64,000 bases of DNA. It comes from Fontisphaera persica. GTDB lineage: Bacteria; Verrucomicrobiota; Verrucomicrobiia; Limisphaerales; Fontisphaeraceae. Below are positions 7,901 through 14,170 of the stretch, one piece after another. Below the pieces are notes generated by a model, which saw only the letters and a program-made list of their open reading frames with translations, did not search any database and was not told where the DNA came from. The stretch lies in assembly GCF_024832785.1 (NCBI RefSeq), contig NZ_CP116615.1:1798001-1862000 (forward strand), read 5' to 3'. The translations under genes and the position numbers were made by a program. Every line of letters starts with the position of its first letter. Position 1 is the first letter of the stretch.

Positions 7901-10036
7901 CCAGCCCCGCCGCAAATCGTAGAGGGCACGATAAACGAGGTAGCGTTGCAGGGCCTCTTCGTATTGGCGTCGAACTGTGGGGAATTCAGGCTCCTTCTCG
8001 CGGTTGGCGTATTCCGTGAAGGGCAGGTTCAGGGCTTTGAAAATCGCCTCACCCAGATTGGCATAGGTGAGGGTCTTGTTGGGCGATTGTTCCAGGGCCT
8101 TGCAGACACCAGCACGGAGATGAATGACCTGCAGGAAGTCGTTGAAGTGGCCAGCCTGGAGAGCGGCATCCTGGCGATTGTCCGTAAAGCTGAGGAGTTT
8201 TTGATCTCGAACCGGGAAGCCATGCGCCTCGAGTTGGGTGAGGATGGAGAAGGCCGTGATGGTGGTTGATGTGCTGCGGCCTTCGTAGCCGAGTTGCGTG
8301 AGCTTGGTGCCTTCCTTGGTCTTGGTGTCGAAAAACGTGCCGCAGGTGGGATCGAACAGCAGCGGCGCGGGCATGAACCAAGCCTCGAACTTCAGGGGAT
8401 CGGTCTCGGAGTAGTTGCCCAGTTCATCGAAATAGATCTTCGATGGCAGCCAGCGACGGTATTCTTTGCGTGGTTCCAGTGCGCCATGCTTCGTCTCGCG
8501 CACCCAGCCTTCCGGCAGCATTTCGAGGTCTTCGTCTGGATTCCACACGTCCTCGCCAACGATCAAATATCCATCTGCCGCCTCCTCGTCGTCTTCGGTA
8601 GTGGAGCGAAATTCTCGTGGTTCAAGCTTCCGGGTGGCTGGATTCTTGCACACGCAGATGTAGGCATGACCAGAGCCCCGGCTGAAGACGTTGGGGAAGA
8701 TCGGTTTCTTGTTGGCCTCGTCGGCTTGGTAAACGGCTGGCTCCAGTGTGATCTTGCGGTGCTCGTCCTGATCCAGCGTGGTGTAAACGGCTCCGGTCTG
8801 CGAAAAGAATTGGTGCAGCTTGAAGGGCAGGAAGGTGTAGCGCTTGTCGGCCAGTTGTTCGTTGACACGGGTGATCCAGGCCAGCAGTGCCTTGAGGTGC
8901 TGTTCACATCTCTCCACGCTGAGACCCGAATCCTCCACCAGTTGGCCAACGATCTCCGAGAAGCGCAGTGGCCGATTCCGCACCAGCCTCCCCTCTTTCT
9001 CAGCCAGGGCCACTTTGCTTTCGAGCCAGGTGGCAGTGGGGTGGTTCTTGAGCACCTCCTGTCCCGCGCTTTGATCAATGCCAGCGTTGATGGCGGCGAC
9101 CAGTTTGGCTTGAGGGGGAACTTGTCCGTCGAAGTTGAACGACCTGACGAGAGTTTCGCCAACGACTTGTTCAGTGGTGAACGGCTTCGCAAACAGCTTC
9201 GAGGCCACGGCTGCCACAGCCTGCTTCTGCTGCTCCATGGTGCCGGCTGAGACCATCGTGGCGGAGGTGCCGATGCAGGTGACCTGGCCCTGGCACTTGG
9301 ATTTGATCCGGCGAATGAGCATGGCCACATCCGCACCCTGCCGACCTCGATACGTGTGCAGTTCGTCGAAGACCAGGAATCGAAGGTGGCCGTAAATGGA
9401 GTTGCGAATGGAGCGCTCCCTGATCCTCGTCAGGATCAGTTCGAGCATCATGTAGTTCGTGAGCAGGATGTCGGGTGGCTCGTCACGGATCTTCACCCGC
9501 TGCTCCTCCTTTTCCTGCCCGGTGTATTGCCCATAGCTGATCGGGAACTTCTGGCCAGTGCTCTCCTCGTAGTTCGCCTTGAATTTCTCGAACTCCTCGA
9601 ACTGGGAGTTGATCAAAGCGTTCATGGGATAAACCACCACAGCCCTGATGCCCTTCGGCTCGGGATTCTTGAGGAGGTGCTGGAAGATGCTGCCGATGTA
9701 GGTGAGCGATTTGCCAGAGCCGGTGCCTGAGGTGACGACGAAATCCTTGCAGGCGCACCCCAGCCGGATGGCCTCAACCTGGTGCCGGTAGATCTTAAAG
9801 CCCTTGAAGATGTCGGTGAACTCGGGACACAGCTTCTCCTGCTTCACCACGTCACCAATTCCCCCAAAGATTTCAAACGCGGGGTTGAACTGGATCAGCG
9901 GCTCGGGCCAAAGCCTCCCTCTATCGAGTTCGGTTTCCACCGCGTCCCGGATGGCGGTGTCCTTGATGTTGATGAAACTGCGGATGTATGACTTGTAGTC
10001 GGCGACGATCTGAGAATGGATTTGGAAGATGTCCAT
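4934..10036 (-). CDS. Giant DEAD-like helicase with DUF1998/MZB region and C-terminal Vsr-like nuclease fold
   Basis: A 1700-residue superfamily 2 helicase. Motif I is TSGTGSGKS (102-110), motif Ia VYPMNAL, motif II DELH (224-227), motif III SAT (258-260), motif V SPTMELGID (974-982) and motif VI QRGGRAGR (1003-1010). The insert with SFTDNRQDAALQAGHFNDFL (616-635) is typical of DUF1998 helicases. Residues about 1460-1550, ending in the LFEAAEGSLGIL element, fit the DUF1998/MZB region. The last 70 residues (1631-1700) read as a Vsr/DUF559-like PD-(D/E)XK fold: D1637 in QPDFYY, then VFCDGTPH with D1649 and H1653. DISARM splits helicase (DrmA) and DUF1998 protein (DrmB) into two genes, whereas Druantia DruE combines them; this protein could be either a DrmA-DrmB-like fusion or a DruE relative. 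A GAGGA ribosome site lies 7 bases before the ATG. First gene of the operon. Confidence 0.85.
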   Translation of the reverse strand: MDIFQIHSQIVADYKSYIRSFINIKDTAIRDAVETELDRGRLWPEPLIQFNPAFEIFGGIGDVVKQEKLCPEFTDIFKGFKIYRHQVEAIRLGCACKDFVVTSGTGSGKSLTYIGSIFQHLLKNPEPKGIRAVVVYPMNALINSQFEEFEKFKANYEESTGQKFPISYGQYTGQEKEEQRVKIRDEPPDILLTNYMMLELILTRIRERSIRNSIYGHLRFLVFDELHTYRGRQGADVAMLIRRIKSKCQGQVTCIGTSATMVSAGTMEQQKQAVAAVASKLFAKPFTTEQVVGETLVRSFNFDGQVPPQAKLVAAINAGIDQSAGQEVLKNHPTATWLESKVALAEKEGRLVRNRPLRFSEIVGQLVEDSGLSVERCEQHLKALLAWITRVNEQLADKRYTFLPFKLHQFFSQTGAVYTTLDQDEHRKITLEPAVYQADEANKKPIFPNVFSRGSGHAYICVCKNPATRKLEPREFRSTTEDDEEAADGYLIVGEDVWNPDEDLEMLPEGWVRETKHGALEPRKEYRRWLPSKIYFDELGNYSETDPLKFEAWFMPAPLLFDPTCGTFFDTKTKEGTKLTQLGYEGRSTSTTITAFSILTQLEAHGFPVRDQKLLSFTDNRQDAALQAGHFNDFLQVIHLRAGVCKALEQSPNKTLTYANLGEAIFKALNLPFTEYANREKEPEFPTVRRQYEEALQRYLVYRALYDLRRGWRLVLPNLEQCALLRIEYADLQEVAETNEAWKNVPLLNELAPAARAELLGNVLDFFRLEYAIYSENYLTQTKLKEAEKEIRERLKAPWKLDEGEELHDPYFLRLDTLARFTKVFTKSMGPASTLGKYLRDYARKTNPALNLKGENYREFITALLEKLEAADFLKSRTAKSEAKKEVRIYQIRLDKIIWRAGDKTTVKPDVVKQRSYKEQQRKPNLFFQGIYLRDFSQSKRLRGEDHTGQLTTDVRIQREDDFRDGKISSLFCSPTMELGIDIRNLSVVHMRNAPPNPANYAQRGGRAGRSGQAALVFTYCSSYSSHDRHYFKHQPSLVAGAVVAPRLDLCNQELLSSHLNALFLSEVGLKELDESIRDLIDESKEDLPLTQTVKNALAVSDVTFQNVKNTFKRAVHDFHGELSVNHSHWYSDQWIEQHLNHVVAHLDESLERWRRHYRAARATLTKATAAIESGKYTLGSQEYRREKRNQDQATRQLDLLRNTLSEKSRQLTEFYPYRYLASEAFLPGYNFTRLPLRTFVQTDDTGGEYISRPRAIALREFGPQNIIYYNGQKYEIRQLVVQDAESNLQEAKVSKQAGYFLTGDQKDLEICPFSGASLHDNANKEHLLDLIEMSETRAEKRDRISCEEEERVSRGFLIDTYFAVDPGNLDRVRKCLVKNDQEKFLNVRHVPAARLVYVNRRWRSRPADGFPMGLISGEWKRDAQVGDAESSETVRRVKLFTTNTADALYIEPIKTLALAPEGVITLQYALKRAIENVFQIESNELGVVSMGDPEHPNILLFEAAEGSLGILSQFVEDPTIFRKVIEEAIKVCRFDEVDYKGPASYDDLLSYYNQRDHKIIDRHLIQDALQKLKACEVELLTNPSFKNYEDHYQTLLHHLDPNSVTERKFLDYLHDHGLRLPDAAQKCVEGLYVQPDFYYHHNVWVFCDGTPHDDPVVKADDEQKRQSILNLGHEVFVYHYKDNLAERIASRPDIFKKVK

Positions 10037-10566
10037 GTGGCCGTCCTCAGTTCATGAATCCCTCCGCGAAAGCCTCCAGAAGAGGGTGGTCAAGACGCGG
10101 AGCCGCCTCCCCGACGAGATTCTCTCGCGGAGCCGCATCCGATCATCTTGATGGTCTGACTTTTCGCTCATGGCCGACTACATTTCATCCTCTTCTGGTC
10201 CATCCGGTTGTACACAGGCTGCCTTGACCGATGGAGTCGCGCTAGTTTTTACCAAATCGGCGCGAAAATGAATACAAAAACCTGTTCAGATTGTTCAGCC
10301 CGATGGTTTTGTGGCGGATGAACCACAGGACGCCCTTCCATTGACCATCACGACATCCGGCATAAACATGGCCAACCAGCTCGCGGCTTCGATCTCGTCC
10401 TCCCTGGAACCGCCTCAAAATTCCACCCTCAGCCGGCTCAATTCCACCAGTCGGCCTTGACCAAACAGGGCGAGCACGTCTTCGCGGTCACGCTCCACAA
10501 CCATCGCGGATAGATTTTTCACGGGGAGGATTCTGGCACACCCACTTGGACAAAAACGCTCCTACC

Positions 10567-10599
10567 CCTCTTCCAATTTGAGGCCGGTTTTGGAAGAGG
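10567..10599. repeat. Inverted repeat, 10-bp arms
   Basis: CCTCTTCCAA (10567-10576) and TTGGAAGAGG (10590-10599) are perfect inverted arms around a 13-base spacer. No T-run follows on either strand, so a terminator is unlikely. It could be an operator or a cruciform; no function is shown. Confidence 0.6.
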
Positions 10600-10667
10600 C
10601 GGGGTCAGGGAAAATCGTCCAGCCAGGCCATCTTCTGGGGATTCCATGCTCTTCGCCTGCCCGATTT

Positions 10668-10699
10668 TTGTCAGAACAATGCATACAGTCTTCTGACAA
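10668..10699. repeat. Inverted repeat, 9-bp arms, upstream of the glycosylase
   Basis: TTGTCAGAA (10668-10676) and TTCTGACAA (10691-10699) are perfect inverted arms with a 14-base spacer, ending 62 bases before the glycosylase start. Position and symmetry fit an operator for a dimeric regulator of the DNA-repair gene, but the sequence matches no operator I know. Confidence 0.6.
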
Positions 10700-10761
10700 T
10701 AGCCTCACGAAGTGCAGCCCGATCTTCCATTTCAGCTCATCTTCCGGCAGAATCCACCCGC

Positions 10762-11367
10762 TTGAAGAACGGCACACAACATCTGGCCAGCGCTGATCCC
10801 GTGATGGCCAGATTGATTGAACGCATCGGCCCCATTCAATTGAGGGCCAGGCGAGTTCCGGTTTTTCAGTCGTTGGTTCAGGCCATCATCTACCAGCAGT
10901 TGAGCGGAAAAGCAGCCGACACCATCCTGAAGCGATTCCTGGGGCTGTTTGGCGATGGCAGCTTCCCAAGTCCGGCGCAGGTCTTGTCCATCACCCCCGA
11001 ACAAATGCGCACTGCTGGCCTCTCCAAACCCAAAGCCAAATATGTGAGGGGAGTGGCGGAGAAAGCTGTGGACGGTGGGCTGCCTTCCCTGGCTGATTGT
11101 GACGACCTGACCGACGCCGAGATCGTTGCGAAGCTGACGGAGTTGAATGGGGTCGGGAGATGGACCGTGGAGATGTTTCTGATCTTCAACCTGGCCAGAC
11201 CGGATGTGCTGCCAGTTCATGACCTTGGAGTTCGCAGAGGATTTCAGATCGCATACGGCAAAAAGAAGATGCCAGAGCCCGAGCAGTTGGAGAAGTTCGG
11301 GCTGAGGTGGAAGCCGTACCGAACCCTGGCAGCCCGGTATTTGTGGCGGGCTGTGGATGGGGAGTGA
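10762..11367 (+). CDS. AlkA-like DNA-3-methyladenine glycosylase (HhH-GPD family)
   Basis: A 201-residue base-excision enzyme that removes alkylated bases such as 3-methyladenine from DNA. The HhH-GPD core is clear: QAIIYQQLS near residues 51-59, the helix-hairpin-helix LNGVGRWTVEMFL (about 138-150) and the catalytic Asp in VHDLGVRRG about 20 residues later. It is a short AlkA type without the long N-terminal domain of E. coli AlkA. The start taken is a TTG, because the region after it (HLASADPVMARLIERIG) already fits the family; GTG 10801 and ATG 10804 would shorten it by 13-14 residues. It sits between the defence operon and the truncated tRNA, so it may travel with the island. An inverted repeat upstream hints at regulation. 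Confidence 0.88.
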   Translation: MKNGTQHLASADPVMARLIERIGPIQLRARRVPVFQSLVQAIIYQQLSGKAADTILKRFLGLFGDGSFPSPAQVLSITPEQMRTAGLSKPKAKYVRGVAEKAVDGGLPSLADCDDLTDAEIVAKLTELNGVGRWTVEMFLIFNLARPDVLPVHDLGVRRGFQIAYGKKKMPEPEQLEKFGLRWKPYRTLAARYLWRAVDGE

Positions 11368-11536
11368 GGACGGATTTCTGCAATGGTTCTTTCTATACTC
11401 CTTTCTATACTACCGGACCAAAATTGAGTCTCCTTGCGTCCTGATGAGTTCTCCAATAAGTGTTCCAAGTCATTAACTATAAGGAGTTAGGGCGATTGAG
11501 TCCACATGACGGGAAATGGGGGAAATCGCCTGTTTT

Positions 11537-11577
11537 CGATTATGAGTCGCCTGCTCTAACCCCTGAGCTATGGGCCC
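11537..11577 (-). pseudogene. Truncated tRNA gene with CAU anticodon (5' half only)
   Basis: Read on the minus strand from 11577, the sequence has a full tRNA 5' half: acceptor arm GGGCCCA, TA, D-stem GCTC/GAGC with loop AGGGGTTA, then A, anticodon stem GGCGA, loop CTCATAA and the first three bases TCG of the 3' anticodon stem. Identity to a tRNA stops there; no T-arm or 3' acceptor strand follows in the next 170 bases. The anticodon CAU means Met or Ile2. The break in the 3' side of the anticodon arm is a usual place for tyrosine-recombinase crossover, so this is best read as a remnant at the junction between the chromosome (right) and the defence island (left). No integrase is in view. Confidence 0.72.
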
Positions 11578-11635
11578 ATGTCATGAGGCCCAGCTTAAGC
11601 GAAGTCCCCTCACAATCAAGCATGGAAGCACCAGC

Positions 11636-11776
11636 ATGAGTAAATTCGTCCTGATGCCCCCCAAGGCAAAACCGGTTCCGGCCAGACACCGGCGAATAAC
11701 GACCAAGCACCCCCTGGACCTCTCCCGTAAAGTCCGACTCAGCAAAATCCGCTCGACAACACGCTACGGGCTTTGA
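11636..11776 (+). CDS. Small basic protein, 46 residues, unknown
   Basis: An open frame of 46 codons starting ATG with GGAAG seven bases before it as a possible ribosome site. The product is rich in Lys and Arg (MSKFVLMPPKAKPVPARHRR at the start) and has no membrane segment or recognisable domain. Its stop TGA overlaps the TTG that can start the downstream hydrogenase protease gene, which suggests coupling if both are real. It could equally be a chance frame; nothing else supports it. Confidence 0.35.
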   Translation: MSKFVLMPPKAKPVPARHRRITTKHPLDLSRKVRLSKIRSTTRYGL

Positions 11777-12288
11777 AGCATCAGGCCGTGGACACGGAAA
11801 AACCGATTCTGCTCTTGGGGCTGGGCAATGATATTTTAAGTGACGATGCGGTGGGGTTGATGGTTGCCCGGGAATTACAGAGCCGCTTCGCCGGCCATCC
11901 CCTTATTGAAGTCCAGGCCGTATGTGAAATGGGCTTGGGCCTGTTGGACTACATAGCCGGTCACCAAGCTTTGCTGGTGGTGGATTCCGTGCAAACCGGC
12001 AAGATTCCGCCTGGCCAAATTCATGAGGTGGGCGAAAAAGACCTTCCTTCCCTGCCGGGCATGTCCCCGCACTTTTTGGGGGTGGGCGAAATTTTGACCT
12101 TGGGCCGCCGCATGGACTACCTGATGCCGGAGGTGGTGGCCATTTTCGCCGTCGAGGTGGCCGATGCCTCCACCATTAAAGAGCAGCTTACAGCGCCGGT
12201 GGCGGCTGCTTTGCCACGAGTGGTGGAACGCGCCGCGGCCTGGCTGACCCACCAGGCATTGCAATACCAGAATCGCCGCGCTCAGTGA
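11773..12288 (+). CDS. Hydrogenase maturation protease (HyaD/HybD family)
   Basis: A protein of about 171 residues of the family that cleaves the C-terminal tail from the large subunit of [NiFe] hydrogenase after nickel is loaded. The three metal-contact regions are visible: the acidic residues in GLGNDILSDDAVG near the N-terminus, Asp in LLVVDSVQTG and His in MSPHFLGVGE. The start may be TTG 11773, overlapping the small upstream frame, or GTG 11788 (MDTEKPILLLG), which fits the family's usual N-terminus better. No hydrogenase structural gene occurs in the window, so its substrate must be encoded elsewhere. It converges on the lipoate ligase gene, with the two 3' ends overlapping by 7 bases. 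Confidence 0.87.
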   Translation: MKHQAVDTEKPILLLGLGNDILSDDAVGLMVARELQSRFAGHPLIEVQAVCEMGLGLLDYIAGHQALLVVDSVQTGKIPPGQIHEVGEKDLPSLPGMSPHFLGVGEILTLGRRMDYLMPEVVAIFAVEVADASTIKEQLTAPVAAALPRVVERAAAWLTHQALQYQNRRAQ

Positions 12289-13061
12289 CGGAAATTCCAC
12301 TCCGGCGAGGTGTATTTCTCCAGAAACGGGGCTAATTCTTCATCCTGGCAGGTCACCGGGAAACTTGCGGCCTGCCAGGCTTCGCGCAAGGTGGCCTTCA
12401 CCGCTTCGCTACTCAAACCTAAATTGGTCACAAAATCCACATGCCGACGCCCGGCGCGATAATCAGGCACACGGGAAGGAAACCGCAGATAACGCTCCAT
12501 GAGTGCAATGGAGGCCTCCAGCAAAAACACGCCATGAAACAACAAGACCTGGCGGTACCGCCGCTGGGCGTTGCCGGAGCATTTTCTGCCGTCCACCGCC
12601 AAATCGGTGATGCCTTTGACCTGTACCGGGCGTCCCAACAGTTGGGTTAGCACCTCTGCATGACGCTGCATGATGAACTGGTTGGCCCCGGTGATGGTGG
12701 CCAAAGGGCCCTCTGTGGGCACCCGTAAAACGAGGGAGTAATTGAGGCAGCCCGGCATCTGTAGCACCGTACCGCCACCGCTGACCCGCCGCAGAATGGG
12801 CACCCCATCCGCAGCACAAGCCTCGACGTTGACCTCTTCATGAACCCGATTGCCATATCCCACCACCACAAAAAGGTCACGAGGACTCCAAAAACTTATG
12901 TATTCCGGCCCGCCCTGTTCACATTGGCGCACCAGCCACTCATCAAACGCGAGACATAACTCCGGCCTCGGCCACGCCCTATCCAAAGCAATGCGCCGCG
13001 GCAAAGGTGTCGGCTCGCGCAGACTCGTCCAGACATCCACCACCATGGCTTGTCCGCTCAC
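12282..13061 (-). CDS. lplA: Lipoate-protein ligase A family protein
   Basis: A 259-residue protein of the biotin/lipoate transferase fold that attaches lipoate (or octanoate) to carrier proteins such as the E2 subunits of 2-oxoacid dehydrogenases and GcvH. The family motif RRVSGGGTV is present near residues 91-99, followed by the lysine-containing loop DGRKCSGNAQRR (about 157-168) that binds the lipoyl-AMP intermediate. The separate C-terminal LplA domain is short or missing, so it could be an octanoyl-transferase-type relative (LipM/LipL). It starts with GTG inside a GTGA overlap with the PAS gene and is therefore the last gene of the nuoBCDE-PAS-lplA transcription unit, an unusual neighbourhood. 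Confidence 0.85.
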   Translation of the reverse strand: MSGQAMVVDVWTSLREPTPLPRRIALDRAWPRPELCLAFDEWLVRQCEQGGPEYISFWSPRDLFVVVGYGNRVHEEVNVEACAADGVPILRRVSGGGTVLQMPGCLNYSLVLRVPTEGPLATITGANQFIMQRHAEVLTQLLGRPVQVKGITDLAVDGRKCSGNAQRRYRQVLLFHGVFLLEASIALMERYLRFPSRVPDYRAGRRHVDFVTNLGLSSEAVKATLREAWQAASFPVTCQDEELAPFLEKYTSPEWNFRH

Positions 13062-13657
13062 GCCAAAATCTCAATCTCCGCCTCCAGTGCTTTTTCGCAG
13101 GCGGAACAAATACCATGAGTAATAGGAGGAGGGGTGGCGCAGTTGAACAATTGCATCTGCAGAACCGCCTGCTCCGGTTCCTGCCACTCCCCTGCGGTGG
13201 GATTATTCACACGCTTGCACCAACTGCACATGGTAATAAGCCGCCCGCTGCCACCATCCGAGGCCGCCAGCAATTCCAGGGCAGGGCGGACTTCCTCGCG
13301 CAAAATCCAATTACGGAATTGCAGACGCCCTTCTCCCAAAGGATGAATCTCCATCCGCATGAAACGGCGTTTTTCGGGGGAATCGCACCGATAATGCAAC
13401 TTGATGACGCGCGCCAGAGTGCGCACTCGTTGAACGATGATTTGGTAAAAGTGCCGGGTGGTCGCCTCTGTAATAAAATCCCACAGGGGCCGACCCAAAA
13501 TGGCCTCGCGGGTCAGGTGGGTAGCCTTGTTGTCACGCGCAAACTGCAGCCACGCGTCGTTCACCCAGGACAGGGAGTCATCGGCTTCGATTTGATGGAC
13601 AAACATGTCTTTGACTACAACGGCGCCGCCGCCTATGGCCAGCAACTCTAAGACCAT
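13058..13657 (-). CDS. PAS-like sensory domain protein with Cys-rich tail
   Basis: A 199-residue soluble protein. The N-terminal 120 residues look like a PAS-type domain (VNDAWLQFARDN, then GRPLWDFI, then RCDSPEKRRFMRMEI). The C-terminal part holds CSWCKRV and, after about 40 residues, GICSACEKA, a Cys-x2-Cys pair pattern seen after PAS domains in some kinases, here without any kinase or output domain. It could bind a metal or cofactor; the ligand is unknown. The start may be 13657 or the internal ATG at 13606 (MFVHQIEADD). It lies 12 bases after nuoE and overlaps lplA, so it may sense a redox or respiratory signal connected to complex I; that is inference from position only. Confidence 0.7.
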   Translation of the reverse strand: MVLELLAIGGGAVVVKDMFVHQIEADDSLSWVNDAWLQFARDNKATHLTREAILGRPLWDFITEATTRHFYQIIVQRVRTLARVIKLHYRCDSPEKRRFMRMEIHPLGEGRLQFRNWILREEVRPALELLAASDGGSGRLITMCSWCKRVNNPTAGEWQEPEQAVLQMQLFNCATPPPITHGICSACEKALEAEIEILA

Positions 13658-13669
13658 GCCGTCCTTGCA

Positions 13670-14161
13670 TTAACCTTGGCGCAAGGAGGCCAGGATTTGG
13701 TCCGCTTTTTCGGTCGTGACGCCCTCGTAAAAATCGTCATTCACCATCATGGCCGGCGCCGTGCCACAACTGGCCAGGCACTCGACAAACTCAATGGAAA
13801 AACGCCCATCCGGGGTGGTTTGCAAACCGTGTGTATGCGGGTCCAAGCCCAGCTTTTCGCAAAGATGCCGGTAGAGTTCGTGCGAGCCGCCAAGAGCGCA
13901 GCTCAAAGTGCGGCAGACTTTGAAGACATAGCGCCCAGCAGGTTGCTGGCGAAACATGGGATAAAAAGTCACCAGCTCAAAAATGGCAATGGGTTCCAGC
14001 CCCAGTTTGGCAGCAATCCATTCCAGCGCCGGGCGGGAGATGTAACCATCCCGCTCCTGGAAAGCATGTAAAAGCATCAAGGCCGCGCTGCGCGGCTGCG
14101 GATAGCGCGCAATGATGCCATCCAGATTCCGTTCAAATTCAGGTTCCACCTTGAAGCTCAT
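13670..14161 (-). CDS. nuoE: NADH-quinone oxidoreductase subunit E (24 kDa, [2Fe-2S])
   Basis: A 163-residue thioredoxin-fold [2Fe-2S] protein of the complex I NADH-dehydrogenase module, which passes electrons from the FMN subunit NuoF. The four cluster cysteines are seen as CRTLSC and, about 40 residues later, CLASC. LVTFYPMFRQQPAG is the usual family stretch. It starts 9 bases after nuoD. Its normal partner nuoF is not downstream; a PAS protein gene follows instead. The same family serves formate dehydrogenases and bidirectional hydrogenases, but the preceding nuoBCD makes complex I the likely assignment. Confidence 0.92.
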   Translation of the reverse strand: MSFKVEPEFERNLDGIIARYPQPRSAALMLLHAFQERDGYISRPALEWIAAKLGLEPIAIFELVTFYPMFRQQPAGRYVFKVCRTLSCALGGSHELYRHLCEKLGLDPHTHGLQTTPDGRFSIEFVECLASCGTAPAMMVNDDFYEGVTTEKADQILASLRQG

Positions 14162-14170
14162 GCGCTTTCC

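Larger units (their letters stand above)
10037..10761. other. Intergenic region upstream of the defence operon
   Basis: About 725 bases without a convincing complete gene. It must hold the promoter of the minus-strand helicase operon and of the plus-strand glycosylase, though I see no clear sigma70 hexamers for either. On the minus strand, bases 10142-10047 give a 31-codon open stretch ending EAFAEGFMN with no start codon; it reads like the tail of a truncated gene just upstream of the helicase. Two perfect inverted repeats (10567-10599 and 10668-10699) are described separately. Confidence 0.5.

Noticed and set aside
10047-10142. A truncated upstream gene of the defence operon ending EAFAEGFMN
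   Set aside because: The frame looks protein-like but has only 31 codons and no start or recognisable domain, so I mention it only in the intergenic entry.
11368-11577. A group I intron interrupting a CAU tRNA in the anticodon arm
   Set aside because: Such introns exist, but the 3' half of the tRNA does not appear in the 170 bases before the glycosylase gene and no intron core is seen, so truncation is the simpler reading.
1-11577. A PLD-family drmC gene or an integrase in the island
   Set aside because: Neither is present between base 1 and the truncated tRNA; either could lie left of the window.
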